Origin: Rheinheimera sediminis
Lineage (GTDB): Bacteria > Pseudomonadota > Gammaproteobacteria > Enterobacterales > Alteromonadaceae
Assembly: GCF_004005375.1 (NCBI RefSeq)
Contig: NZ_RZUF01000004.1
Coordinates: 566 to 64,565, forward strand
Reading direction: 5' to 3'
Length of the DNA stretch: 64,000 nucleotides
Shown here: positions 16,332 to 25,493 of the stretch, in pieces
How positions within the stretch are numbered: the first letter of the stretch is position 1
Layout of the letters: each line of letters begins with the position of its first letter
Made by a program: the position numbers and the translations under genes
Notes under the pieces: generated by a model
What the model saw: only the letters and a program-made list of their open reading frames with translations
Database searches by the model: none
Told to the model about the DNA's origin: nothing

Positions 16332-18896
16332 ATGCTGCACAATAAAATGAATAAGTGCGCCGTGGCGGTCAAATTAGGTTTGTTAGTAGGAACTGCTGCT
16401 TTAGCCTTTCCAGCTATGGCAGATCAGGCTGTAGAAGAAGGCGCAAAAAAAGAACAACAGGTTGAAGTCATCCAGGTCCGTGGTATTAAAGCCTCACAGG
16501 AAGCATCGTTAAATGCAAAACGTTATGCTGTTGCTACAGTAGAAGCTATCACGTCGGAGGATATAGGTAAGTTTCCTGATAAAAATATCGCTGAGTCGTT
16601 ACAGCGGATAGCAGGTGTTGCTATTAACCGTGGTTTTGTTGGCGAAGGCGCAGAAGTATCTATTCGTGGTGTCGATCCGACGCTTACTCAGGTACAAATG
16701 AATGGCCAATTTGTGGCGTCCACATCCTGGTTTTCACAGGGAGCGAACAAACGTAGTTTTAATATGGATTTGATGCCATCAGAGATGATTTCAGATCTGG
16801 AAGTGTATAAATCACCAGTCGCCTCACTGGATGAAGGTGGTGTAGGTGGTACTGTGATTCTGCATACCCGCAAACCACTGGATTTGGATAGCAACACCTT
16901 GTTTGCTTCTGTAGAAGCTAACCAGAACTCACTTGCTGATGAGACTGGGTTGGGGGCTTCTACATTGTACAGTTGGAAAAATGACGACGAGACCTTCGGT
17001 GTGCTTGGTATGATTTCCACGCTGGAACAAATAGGTCGTGGCCGTAAAGCGGAGAACTATTGGGAAGAGGGCTGGTCAGCTTCTGGTATTGCTGGTTTTG
17101 ATCAGGACCGTAAACGAGACGCTTACGATATCACCGCCCAGTTTCAGGCAACAGAAGAGTTAGGTATTACCTTACATGCGTTTCGCACCAAGTTAGATGC
17201 CTTTAATACCAACCAAAACTTTTTAGTCATTGGTGCAGATCCCGCTTTTATGACGAATACCAGTGGACGCGTTGCTCCTAATGGTTTGCCGTTAAAAGGA
17301 ACTGTGACCAGAGCTGCCTGGCTGGCTCAGGATACCAATACTCGTAACGCCGAAATGATCAGTGACGTTCTGGATTTGCGAGTTGACTACCAGGCTTCGA
17401 ATTATAAGTTGTCAGGTGTTATTGGTACTACAAAGGCCGATGGTGGTAATGGTGGCAATGCCAACGGTTTATGGGGCCAGCCTATAAATGGCACTAACGG
17501 TATCAGTGTTGATGTTGATATGGATTTAGCCAATGCCATGTTGCTTGCGCCAAAAGGTGTCAGCCTGAGCGATACTTCATGGCAGGATTTCCAGGGTGGG
17601 TCATTGGCTCGTACTGAACTGGAAGACGAAGAAAGCTATGCTCAGGCTGATTTAAAGCTGGACGTAGATTACGGTGCCATCCAGAGTATCGAAACCGGTG
17701 TTAAAATCCGCTCACATGAATTTATTTACAATTCTTATGGTGCTGAATTAGGTGATCATGGCATTACCAATATCAGCCAGTTTGATGACGGATTATTAAA
17801 AGATTTTGGCGGCGTTATGGCTGCAGGTTCGCCTGGTAGCTATGTCAAAATTGATGGTAAGGCATACTGGAATGCATTAAATGATTCGGTAACAGCCTGG
17901 AACAGGCAGCTTGCCAGTTTCAGTTCAGTGACTGAGGACGTGTATGCGGCATATGTGCAGGGTAATTTTTCTGGTGATAGTTATCGCGGCAATGTGGGTA
18001 TGCGCTATGTCAAAACAGAAACTGACGGCCGTGCATATAACGGTAACCTGACCGGGATCGATTCCTTCAAAGGCGACTATAGTGACTTCCTGCCCTCTTT
18101 AAACCTGGCCATTGATCTGTCAGATGAGCTGATTTTACGCATGTCTGCCTCTAAAGTGATGACCCGCGCTGGCTATAGCCAACTAGCACCAGGTTATAAA
18201 GGTTTACCGGACACGCCTCCAGAGAGTGGCCGTTTGCAGGCTTCACGTGGTAACCCTGCTATAGATCCTTTCCGCGCTACTCAGATGGATATTGGCCTGG
18301 AGTGGTATTACAACGAATCTTCTCTGTTGTCTTTTGCCGTGTTTAATAAAGATATTGCTTCTTTTATCAGCACCAAAAAGATAGTTGAAAATTTAGTAGA
18401 TGTACCTGTACCTGGTGAGTACGAAGTGTCGGTACCAGATCAGGGTCGTGGCGGTAAAATTGAAGGTCTGGAACTCCAATGGCAAACCAACTTTGGTAAT
18501 GGTTTTGGTGCCTTGTTTAACTATACCTACGTGGATGCAACTGGTGAGACTGATAATGGCGAGCAGATTATTCTGCCGGGTTCATCGCGCAATCAGTTCA
18601 ACGTGACTGGTTATTATGAACATGAGATGTTCTCTGCCCGTTTAGCTTATACCAACCGCAGCCAGTTCTTTGCTGAGGGCACTGCATTGGGTAACGGCAA
18701 TGACTCCTTTGATGGCCAGGATTTTATTGATGCTACTTTAGTGTTCAAAGTAACTGACCAACTGGATGTCTCATTGGAGGGTGTGAACCTTGCGAATGAA
18801 ATCACTTATCAGCGTCACAGTACCGGAGCTGAAACAGTGCGCGTTATTACAGAAAATGGTCGTCGTTATGCATTGAAAGCGTCTTATCGTTTTTGA
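16332..18896 (+). CDS. TonB-dependent receptor for chitooligosaccharides (NagP/CirA-like regulon member)
   Basis: 854 residues from the ATG at 16332. The GGGAGAG just upstream supports this start over earlier ones in the frame. It has a signal peptide (KLGLLVGTAALAFPAMA), a TonB box (VEVIQVRGI), a plug domain with KFPDKNIAESLQRIAGVAINR, SIRGVDPTLTQVQMNG and YKSPVASLDEGGVGGTV, and a large barrel ending in ALKASYRF. This is the Xanthomonas-Caulobacter type of receptor, which often imports oligosaccharides. The NagR operator upstream and the hexosaminidase and nag genes downstream point to chitin oligomers as cargo. A terminator follows at once, so the halogenase genes are expressed at a lower level or from their own promoter. 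Confidence 0.92.
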   Translation: MLHNKMNKCAVAVKLGLLVGTAALAFPAMADQAVEEGAKKEQQVEVIQVRGIKASQEASLNAKRYAVATVEAITSEDIGKFPDKNIAESLQRIAGVAINRGFVGEGAEVSIRGVDPTLTQVQMNGQFVASTSWFSQGANKRSFNMDLMPSEMISDLEVYKSPVASLDEGGVGGTVILHTRKPLDLDSNTLFASVEANQNSLADETGLGASTLYSWKNDDETFGVLGMISTLEQIGRGRKAENYWEEGWSASGIAGFDQDRKRDAYDITAQFQATEELGITLHAFRTKLDAFNTNQNFLVIGADPAFMTNTSGRVAPNGLPLKGTVTRAAWLAQDTNTRNAEMISDVLDLRVDYQASNYKLSGVIGTTKADGGNGGNANGLWGQPINGTNGISVDVDMDLANAMLLAPKGVSLSDTSWQDFQGGSLARTELEDEESYAQADLKLDVDYGAIQSIETGVKIRSHEFIYNSYGAELGDHGITNISQFDDGLLKDFGGVMAAGSPGSYVKIDGKAYWNALNDSVTAWNRQLASFSSVTEDVYAAYVQGNFSGDSYRGNVGMRYVKTETDGRAYNGNLTGIDSFKGDYSDFLPSLNLAIDLSDELILRMSASKVMTRAGYSQLAPGYKGLPDTPPESGRLQASRGNPAIDPFRATQMDIGLEWYYNESSLLSFAVFNKDIASFISTKKIVENLVDVPVPGEYEVSVPDQGRGGKIEGLELQWQTNFGNGFGALFNYTYVDATGETDNGEQIILPGSSRNQFNVTGYYEHEMFSARLAYTNRSQFFAEGTALGNGNDSFDGQDFIDATLVFKVTDQLDVSLEGVNLANEITYQRHSTGAETVRVITENGRRYALKASYRF

Positions 18897-18904
18897 TTAT
18901 GACT

Positions 18905-18934
18905 AAAAAGGAAGGCAGTCGCCTTCCTTTTTTT
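18905..18934 (+). terminator. Terminator after the chitin TonB receptor
   Basis: GGAAGGC-AGTC-GCCTTCC, flanked by AAAAA and seven T residues, begins nine bases after the receptor stop. Confidence 0.88.
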
Positions 18935-18980
18935 CTGAGTTGTTGTAACGTGAAACAGTTCCGTTTTTAAAGGTTGCAGT

Positions 18981-20528
18981 ATGCAAACAGAAGCAATTCG
19001 CTCAGTGCTGGTCGTTGGCGGAGGCACTGCTGGCTGGCTGACAGCGGCCAATCTGGCCCAGTCATTTAACAGTGCTGAACCAGGCGCTATTCAGGTCACC
19101 TTAATTGAATCGCCAGATATAGCTACCATTGGGGTTGGGGAAGGCACCTGGCCTACTATGAGAGCGACCTTGCAAAAGCTAGGTATAAAAGAAGAAGACT
19201 TTTTGCGCAGTTGTAATGCGACTTTTAAGCAAGGCACTAAATTTGTGGACTGGCAGCACAGTGATTTGCCAGCGAGTTATCATCATTTATTCACCTCAGT
19301 CAGCGACCCGACGCAATTCAACCTGGCACCTTATTGGTTACAGGGACGTGCGGGCCAGCATAAGTCTTATGCCAGTGCAGTGAGCGCCCAAGGTGTTATT
19401 GCTGAACTTGGGTTGGCGCCAAAAAAAATCACCAATAAGGCCTATGAAGGCGTTCTCAACTATGCATATCATCTGGACGCTGGTAAATTTGCCGACCTGT
19501 TGAAAAACCATGCACAGCAAAAACTGGGCGTACATTTTATCAGTGCCAATGTGTTGGATGTCAGTCTGGCTATCGATGGCAGTATAGCTGCAGTGATAAC
19601 TGACAGTGCAGGCCGACAGCAGGCCGACTTTTATGTTGATTGCACAGGTTTTCAAAGTCTATTGCTGGGGAAAGCAATGGGAGTGGGTTTCCGGCCTGTA
19701 TCGGATACCTTGCTGACAGACCATGCAGTGACTATACAGGTGCCGTACCCCACGCCTGACTCTCCTATCAATGCTTGTACTCATTCTACAGCCCAAGCTG
19801 CTGGTTGGATTTGGGATATTGGTCTGACAAATCGCCGTGGTGTGGGCTATGTCTACAGCAGCAACTATGTGTCTCATGAGCAAGCTGAACAATGCTTGCG
19901 ACGTTATATTGGTCCGGCAGCCGATACACTGGAAGCCAGAAAACTGGCGATGCAGGTCGGTTATCGTGAAAAGTTCTGGCACAAAAATTGTGTCGCCATA
20001 GGTTTGTCAGCAGCTTTCGTTGAACCCCTGGAGGCATCCGCGATTTTTCTGATTGAAGCTGCGGCTAATATGCTGGCCGATCAGTTACCTGCACTGAAAG
20101 AGAATCTGCCACTGGCGGAGAGTAAATTTAATAAGTCCTTTTTGTTTCGCTGGCAAAGAACTATTGATTTTATCAAGTTGCACTATGCCTTATCGGGTCG
20201 GACCGAGCCTTTTTGGCAAGCTGCAAGAGCAAAGCAATTGATACCCCAATCGCTGCAGGATGTGCTGCAAAGCTGGCAGACTCAACCTGTCAGTCCTTAT
20301 GATTTTGCACATGTGTACGAACCCTTTCCAATGGAAAGTTACCAGTATGTGTTGTACGGCATGGGCTTTAAGCAGCAATTAGCCGACTTGCAACGTTATC
20401 AACAAGGTGGCAAAGCCGCTTTGTATTTTCAGCGGGTGCAGCAGTTGACTCATCAATTGCAACAGGAATTGCCAGCTCAGCGGGAGCTGCTGGCGAAAAT
20501 TTATCGGTATGGTTTTTCTGCACTCTAG
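18981..20528 (+). CDS. Tryptophan halogenase-like flavoprotein, copy 1
   Basis: 515 residues of the flavin-dependent tryptophan halogenase family. FAD-binding GGGTAGWLTAANLA (13-26), GVGEGTWPTMRATL (51-64) and the catalytic-type lysine K83 in ATFKQGTKFVDW are present. The second signature, WxWxIP in true halogenases, reads WIWDIG, so the proline is replaced. The protein shares its whole design with the gene at 21268. Relatives of this type are common beside TonB receptors of polysaccharide loci, where halogenation has not been shown and no reductase partner is nearby. Their real substrate is unknown. The next gene, a SapC-type gene, begins 28 bases after the stop. Confidence 0.88.
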   Translation: MQTEAIRSVLVVGGGTAGWLTAANLAQSFNSAEPGAIQVTLIESPDIATIGVGEGTWPTMRATLQKLGIKEEDFLRSCNATFKQGTKFVDWQHSDLPASYHHLFTSVSDPTQFNLAPYWLQGRAGQHKSYASAVSAQGVIAELGLAPKKITNKAYEGVLNYAYHLDAGKFADLLKNHAQQKLGVHFISANVLDVSLAIDGSIAAVITDSAGRQQADFYVDCTGFQSLLLGKAMGVGFRPVSDTLLTDHAVTIQVPYPTPDSPINACTHSTAQAAGWIWDIGLTNRRGVGYVYSSNYVSHEQAEQCLRRYIGPAADTLEARKLAMQVGYREKFWHKNCVAIGLSAAFVEPLEASAIFLIEAAANMLADQLPALKENLPLAESKFNKSFLFRWQRTIDFIKLHYALSGRTEPFWQAARAKQLIPQSLQDVLQSWQTQPVSPYDFAHVYEPFPMESYQYVLYGMGFKQQLADLQRYQQGGKAALYFQRVQQLTHQLQQELPAQRELLAKIYRYGFSAL

Positions 20529-20556
20529 CAGCAGATATAAAGCGGAATTAGTAAGA

Positions 20557-21255
20557 ATGACTCAACGTATAGCGCTGGATAGCCAGCAACATCAGCATTA
20601 CAAACTACAAGAAGATAAGCTGTTTTCGCATACAAAACTTGCACATATATTGCCACTGGAGGTCAATGAATTTGCCGCAGCAGCTGCATATTTTCCTATT
20701 GTTTTTGTCAAAGACAGCAATACAGGGCAATTTCGTGCCTGCGTGATGACTGGTATCAAACCAGGGCAAAATTTGTACTGGCATCAGGCGGGGTGGCAGG
20801 CGGGTTATACGCCTCAGGCGTTGCGCAATTACCCTCTGCTGGCAGTACAGCCAGATACCACTTCAGGCGATTACGTCATTGTGGTTGACACACAAAGCAG
20901 CTTGTTTAACCCGCAATCAGGGCACTCATTGTTCGCTGCTGGGCAAGCCACTGAGTATCTGCAACAAAGAGCTGGCGCTGCGATAGCTCAGGCAAAAAGT
21001 GTTTTACTAACCCAGCAGTTTATCCAGCTTTTGCTTGAGCTCGAGCTATTAGTCGCCCGAACTCTGACGTTGACACCCCAGGGCGCTGAAGCTTATGACT
21101 TGACTGGGCTTTACCTCATTGATGAGCAACGGCTGGCAGAATTAACTGATCAGCAGTGGTTATCACTGCGGCAGAATAATAGTTTGCTTGCGGTGCACGC
21201 TGTGTTGATGTCGATGAACCAAGTGTCGGCTTTGATTCAGCGATCAGTACTTTAA
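20557..21255 (+). CDS. SapC-family protein, copy 1
   Basis: 232 residues from the ATG at 20557 (the frame extends into the halogenase gene, but no start there is better placed). It matches SapC-like proteins: HILPLEVNEFAAAAAYFPIVFVKDSNTGQFRACVMTGI at the N-terminus, then a W/Y-rich middle (GWQAGYTPQALRNYPLLA) and a late GLYLIDEQRLAELTDQQWL. It has no signal peptide or membrane helix, so it is cytoplasmic or exported by another route. Despite the name, derived from the Campylobacter S-layer locus, the function in Proteobacteria is unknown. It is paired with the halogenase upstream and repeated as a pair at 21268-23792. Confidence 0.82.
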   Translation: MTQRIALDSQQHQHYKLQEDKLFSHTKLAHILPLEVNEFAAAAAYFPIVFVKDSNTGQFRACVMTGIKPGQNLYWHQAGWQAGYTPQALRNYPLLAVQPDTTSGDYVIVVDTQSSLFNPQSGHSLFAAGQATEYLQQRAGAAIAQAKSVLLTQQFIQLLLELELLVARTLTLTPQGAEAYDLTGLYLIDEQRLAELTDQQWLSLRQNNSLLAVHAVLMSMNQVSALIQRSVL

Positions 21256-21267
21256 AGGAATAGTAAT

Positions 21268-22827
21268 ATGTTGAAGTCAACTCTGGACGAGATTGTGATT
21301 GTTGGAGGCGGCACAGCGGGTTGGTTAACTGCGGCTATTCTGGCAAAAAAGCTCAACGCCGGTAAGCCGGGCAGCGTACAAATCACAGTGATCGAGTCGC
21401 CTGATATTGCTATTTTAGGTGTTGGCGAAGGAACCTGGCCAACCATGAGAACCACCTTGCAGACAGTGGGCGTGGATGAAGGCGAGTTTATGCGCGAATG
21501 TGATGCCACCTTCAAGCAGGGCGCTGAATTTGTGAACTGGCAACACACGCCAGTTCCAGGCGAAAAGCATAGCTATTTTCATCCGCTCAGTGCAGTGTTT
21601 CATTCATCCTATGATTTTAATCTCGCGCCCTACTGGCTGCAGGGGGCTTCTGACTTACCCTACGATTTAGCTGTGGCATCACAAAGTCGTATTTGTCAGC
21701 TGGGACTGGCACCAAAAAAAATTACCACTGCGGCTTATTCAGCACTGCAAAATTATGCTTACCATTTTAATGCGTTAAAGTTTGCTGCTTTTATGAAAAA
21801 GCACTGCACCGAAAAATTATCGGTACGTTTTATATCGGGCAACGTACAGCAGGTGAGTTTGCACCCTTGTGGTGCTATTGCCAGCGTGTCTACCGATAGC
21901 GCAGGTGAAATAAAGGCGGACTTTTTTGTTGATTGTACCGGCAGTAAGGCTCTGTTGTTGGGGGAGGCCTTAGGCGTGCCTTGGCATGGTATTAACGATA
22001 TTATTTTTAACGATACAGCACTGGCAATGCAGGTGCCTTATCCTGCGCCTGACTGGCCCATAGCCACCCATACCATAGCAACAGCGCATGAAGCAGGCTG
22101 GACTTGGGATATAGGTTTACACAACAGGCGTGGAGTAGGGTATGTTTATTCCAGCTCGCACAGCACAGATGAGCGTGCTGAGCAGATACTGCGACAACAC
22201 ATAGGTGTGCAGTCCGAGGGGCTTGAGGCGAGAAAAATAAAACTGAATCTGGGGTATCGGCAACAGTTTTGGCGCAAAAACTGTGTGGCTATCGGAATGT
22301 CGGCAGCTTTTATAGAACCTCTGGAGGCTTCAGCCATTTTTCTGATTGAAGCTGCGGCCAATATGCTTGCAGATCAGTTTCCTCGAAGCAGTGCTTCACT
22401 GGAGTTTGTGGAAAAAAAATTCAACGATACCTTTAAGTTACGCTGGGATAAAAGCATCGACTTTATTAAGTTGCATTATTGCATCAGTCAGCGCCGTGAT
22501 ACAGAGTATTGGGTGGACAACTGCACAGACAGCTCAATTCCTCAGTCTTTACAACAGCGACTGGCACACTGGCGATTGCACCCGCCAGGTAAGTATGATT
22601 TTGATTATGCCTTTGAACCCTTTGTGCTCGACAGCTACTTGTTTGTCTTGTACGGCATGAAATTTAATACCGATATCAGCCATAATCTGAGTAGTTACTC
22701 TGATATACAGAGCGCACATCAGTTGTTTGCCGAGATTGATCGCACCACAGCTATACTGCAACAGCAACTGCCTACACATAGGGAGTTACTCGATAAGGTC
22801 TATCAATATGGGATGCCAAAACTATAA
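21268..22827 (+). CDS. Tryptophan halogenase-like flavoprotein, copy 2
   Basis: 519 residues, a diverged paralogue of the protein at 18981. The same motifs fall at the same positions (GGGTAGWLTAAILA at 13-26, GVGEGTWPTM at 51-60, K83 in ATFKQGAEFVNW), and the same altered signature WTWDIG replaces WxWxIP. The shared C-terminal block (AAFIEPLEASAIFLIEAAAN) is typical of the family. It begins 12 bases after the first SapC gene, so the run 18981-22827 is one operon. Divergence between the copies along the whole length points to an old duplication of a halogenase-SapC pair with functional separation, not a recent copy. Confidence 0.88.
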   Translation: MLKSTLDEIVIVGGGTAGWLTAAILAKKLNAGKPGSVQITVIESPDIAILGVGEGTWPTMRTTLQTVGVDEGEFMRECDATFKQGAEFVNWQHTPVPGEKHSYFHPLSAVFHSSYDFNLAPYWLQGASDLPYDLAVASQSRICQLGLAPKKITTAAYSALQNYAYHFNALKFAAFMKKHCTEKLSVRFISGNVQQVSLHPCGAIASVSTDSAGEIKADFFVDCTGSKALLLGEALGVPWHGINDIIFNDTALAMQVPYPAPDWPIATHTIATAHEAGWTWDIGLHNRRGVGYVYSSSHSTDERAEQILRQHIGVQSEGLEARKIKLNLGYRQQFWRKNCVAIGMSAAFIEPLEASAIFLIEAAANMLADQFPRSSASLEFVEKKFNDTFKLRWDKSIDFIKLHYCISQRRDTEYWVDNCTDSSIPQSLQQRLAHWRLHPPGKYDFDYAFEPFVLDSYLFVLYGMKFNTDISHNLSSYSDIQSAHQLFAEIDRTTAILQQQLPTHRELLDKVYQYGMPKL

Positions 22828-23072
22828 AGACTACTCTTTTGGCGTGTTGTGAGTCGTATTTTAGGTTTTTCTAAAGTCGATAGCCTGGCGGTCTCGAGGC
22901 CTCAGTCTTGGGTTCAATGTTAAAAGTTTTTTGTCGGGAAACCAGATGGCTCTGGTGTCAGCCGGATTTCTAAGGTAAGTTGAGGCCTCAGTTTTACACG
23001 CACTTATTGCGGTAAATTTATCACGGCCTCCTGTGAGGCTTATATTGTTGGATGTGTTAAGAGGTTTCATTC
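22828..23072. other. Gap with two GAGGCCTCAGT repeats before sapC copy 2
   Basis: This 245-bp gap interrupts the otherwise tight halogenase-SapC operon. The palindromic GAGGCCTC plus AGT occurs in direct orientation at 22896-22906 and 22982-22992. No terminator or NagR palindrome is seen. A separate promoter for the second sapC is possible. Confidence 0.4.
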
Positions 23073-23792
23073 ATGTCACTGCAAATTGCTCCGCTACAAA
23101 AAGAAAAACATGCACAAACTAAAATCAATACTGCTAACGCTTTTACCTTCGCACAAGAGCAGCATATTCTGCCTGTAGTGGTTCAGGAGTTCGTTCGTAT
23201 TGGTGCAGAAATGCCGATAGTTTTTATTAAAGATTCTGCGTCAGAACGTTTCGATGTTGTGGCCATGCTTGGATTGAAAACAGGTGAAAACCTGATGGTG
23301 ACCGAAGGTCAATGGCAGGGCTTTTATGTACCAAGAGTGCTGTGGAATCATCCATTGATTCTGGCTGATGACCCGAGCAAAGAAGGGCAGCTGTTGGTTG
23401 CATTGGTGGAGTCGAGCCATATGGTCAACACTGAGACTGGCCATGCATTATTCAACGAAGATGGTACTGAATCTGATTTCCTGAAATCCCGTGTTGAGTC
23501 TATGCGTGAGTTTTTTATGCAGTCTCAAACGACCAGAGCTTTTAACAAAACTCTGGCTGATATGGATTTATTAGTGCCTCAGACCTTAACTATCAAGCTT
23601 GAAGGCCAACCACGTGAGATTTCAGGCATCTATATTGTCGACGAGAAAAAACTAAATTCATTGTCTGATGAGCAGTTACTGGATTTAAACAAGCGCGGTC
23701 TGATACCAGCAATTTACGCACATTTAATGTCGTTGCAACAGGTTCAGCGTTTAGGTGAAAGAGCCAATAAAGCTGTAGCTAAAACGGCCTGA
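23073..23792 (+). CDS. SapC-family protein, copy 2
   Basis: 239 residues, homologous to the product of 20557: HILPVVVQEFVRIGAEMPIVFIKD, then LWNHPLILADDPSKEGQLLVAL, MVNTETGHALFNEDG and SGIYIVDEKKLNSLSDEQLL. It has no signal peptide or membrane segment. It starts at 23073 with AAGAGG upstream. It is separated from the second halogenase by a 245-bp gap, unlike the first pair, so it may have its own promoter. A 10-bp hairpin follows the gene. Confidence 0.82.
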   Translation: MSLQIAPLQKEKHAQTKINTANAFTFAQEQHILPVVVQEFVRIGAEMPIVFIKDSASERFDVVAMLGLKTGENLMVTEGQWQGFYVPRVLWNHPLILADDPSKEGQLLVALVESSHMVNTETGHALFNEDGTESDFLKSRVESMREFFMQSQTTRAFNKTLADMDLLVPQTLTIKLEGQPREISGIYIVDEKKLNSLSDEQLLDLNKRGLIPAIYAHLMSLQQVQRLGERANKAVAKTA

Positions 23793-23810
23793 ACCAGCGC
23801 CATCTAACCA

Positions 23811-23833
23811 AGCAGCACAGTATGTGCTGCTTG
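23811..23833. terminator. Hairpin after sapC copy 2
   Basis: A perfect 10-bp stem (AAGCAGCACA / TGTGCTGCTT) with a three-base loop begins 18 bases past the stop. No T tract follows, so it may be an RNA-stabilising or weak terminator structure. Confidence 0.55.
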
Positions 23834-23932
23834 CTGTTCCTCCCCTGATCTTCTTTATTCGCCCTTACTGCACCTGCTGTCTTCATTCCTTACCCAGTTG
23901 GTTTAGATATACTTTTTTAGTGCAAATAACAC

Positions 23933-23980
23933 TTGATTTGATGAAAAAAAATACATAACATCAAGATGACAGCGTTGTCA
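23933..23980 (+). promoter_or_regulatory. Promoter with NagR operator driving a non-coding stretch
   Basis: TTGATT (23933-23938), a 17-bp spacer and TAACAT (23956-23961) make a plausible sigma-70 promoter. The NagR palindrome TGACAGCGTTGTCA at 23967-23980 covers the expected transcription start, an ideal position for repression. Confidence 0.6.
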
Positions 23981-24208
23981 TATTGTCGGGAGTGCCTTTG
24001 CTGCGGTCCTGGACTTGCAGCAATACGTTGTAAAGAAAGGGGCGGTCAGACCTTTGCTGGGGTCTGATTGTGGTTTTCACCCTTGCCAAAGTCAGGTTGA
24101 TTGGTAGTTGGTCAACAGGATTTACCAGCAGACATGGATGTTGTGTTTTGTTTGCCAATCTTGATCCAAGGGATCTTTGAGGGTACTGCTTGCAGTACCC
24201 TCTTTTTT
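23968..24208 (+). ncRNA. Candidate NagR-controlled small RNA
   Basis: About 240 nt lie between the NagR-covered promoter and a perfect terminator (11-bp stem GAGGGTACTGC / GCAGTACCCTC at 24179-24202, then six T). No open frame with a ribosome-binding site fits inside; the only ATG frame runs through the terminator. Internal hairpins are visible: GCTGC...GCAGC near 24000-24023 and TCAGACC...GGGTCTGA near 24046-24067. Either a trans-acting small RNA or an attenuated leader of the Gfo/Idh gene at 24458 would fit. The complete terminator favours a separate RNA. The remaining 24209-24457 shows nothing recognisable. Confidence 0.5.
24179..24208 (+). terminator. Strong rho-independent terminator of the candidate small RNA
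   Basis: An 11-bp perfect GC-rich stem with a two-base loop is followed by TTTTTTAT. Confidence 0.9.
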
Positions 24209-24457
24209 ATTTATTCGCAATCATCCATGGCGCTCACTCGTCTCAATCCAAATACACAGAGTAGACTATGCTCCTTGAGTCTCGATTGCTTGTTGCCTGG
24301 CTGCAACAGCAATTAATGTGGCACATTGCTGACATGCTATCCCCAGAGTGGTGCGCCTGAATCACATCTTTGGCTCCGACGGAAGCCTTGCTCTCGTGGC
24401 AAAGACATTCTTGCCATAAACAAGTAAAGTAGCCTTAGTTCAATGAGTTGTGGAAAC

Positions 24458-25432
24458 ATGGTTATGCGGCAGATAGGGTGGGGAATTATTGGTTGTGGCA
24501 ATGTCACCGAATTAAAAAGTGGTCCGGCTTTTAATAAAGTGGAACACTCCAGTCTGGTCGCTGTGATGCGTCGCGATGCGGCCAAGGCTGAAGATTATGC
24601 CAAGCGTCATCTGGTACCGCGCTGGTATAGTGATGCTCTACAACTGATCAATGACCCTGCTGTGGATGCTGTCTACATCGCCACTCCACCTGATAGTCAC
24701 AAAGCCTATGCTTTGTTGGTGGCCGCAGCAGGGAAAATTTGTTGTGTCGAAAAACCTATGGCATTAAATACTGCAGAATGTATTGAAATGACTGAGGTGT
24801 TCGAACAAAAGCAATTGCCTTTGTATGTGGCTTATTACCGTCGCTCATTACCACGTTTTTTAAAAATTAAAGAATGGCTGGAACAGGATTTGATTGGTGC
24901 TCCACGCCAGGTGCAATGGAGCTTCAGCCGCACTCCGAATACGGCTGATCTGGCCGGACAATACAATTGGCGCACCGATCCGGCAAAAGCTGGTGGTGGT
25001 TATTTTGTTGATCTGGCCAGTCATGGCCTGGATTTATTACTCTATCTGCTGGGCGATATAGCCACTGTGCAGGGGATCACTACCAATCAGCAACAGCTTT
25101 ATGCTGCAGAAGATGCAGTGACTGCAGTCTGGCAATTTCAGTCGGGTTGTTTAGGCGCTGGGTTCTGGAACTTTGCCGCAGCTGAGCGCAACGATAAAGT
25201 GGTGATTTATGGCAGCAAAGGCCGGATTGAGTTTTCGGTATTTGAGCAGGAACCCGTGCAGTTGTTTACCAAAGAGCAGCAGTTAAGTCTGGACGTACCG
25301 CATCCGGAAAATATCCAGTTTTACCATATTCAGGCAATGGTAAGCGACATACTCCATGGCTCAGGGCATCCTTCTACTGGAAAAACCGCGCTAAAAGCCA
25401 GCTGGATGATGGAGCAGATTTTAAAAAACTAA
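24458..25432 (+). CDS. Gfo/Idh/MocA-family oxidoreductase
   Basis: 324 residues from the ATG at 24458; starts at 24443 and 24464 are possible too. An N-terminal Rossmann domain (GWGIIGCGNVTELKSGPA), the family lysine in VEKPMALNTAEC and a C-terminal alpha/beta domain with GGGYFVDLASHGLDLLLYLLG are present. Members use NAD(P) to oxidise or reduce sugars, inositols and amino sugars. It sits between the sapC/small RNA stretch and the GH20 gene, inside the NagR region, so an amino-sugar derivative is a reasonable substrate. No NagR site lies directly before it. Confidence 0.85.
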   Translation: MVMRQIGWGIIGCGNVTELKSGPAFNKVEHSSLVAVMRRDAAKAEDYAKRHLVPRWYSDALQLINDPAVDAVYIATPPDSHKAYALLVAAAGKICCVEKPMALNTAECIEMTEVFEQKQLPLYVAYYRRSLPRFLKIKEWLEQDLIGAPRQVQWSFSRTPNTADLAGQYNWRTDPAKAGGGYFVDLASHGLDLLLYLLGDIATVQGITTNQQQLYAAEDAVTAVWQFQSGCLGAGFWNFAAAERNDKVVIYGSKGRIEFSVFEQEPVQLFTKEQQLSLDVPHPENIQFYHIQAMVSDILHGSGHPSTGKTALKASWMMEQILKN

Positions 25433-25486
25433 AATTGGGTTCAGCTCACATTGTTAACAGTGAATAATGTGAGCTGAACCCATTTT
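25431..25486. terminator. Bidirectional terminator, 16-bp arms
   Basis: GGGTTCAGCTCACATT and its complement are separated by a 13-base loop, with AAAAT and ATTTT outside. It lies between the Gfo/Idh gene and the convergent GH20 gene. Confidence 0.9.
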
Positions 25487-25493
25487 AAGACGG

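Noticed and set aside
24101-24316. 71-codon frame over the candidate small RNA
   Set aside because: It runs through the terminator stem and has no ribosome-binding site or family match.
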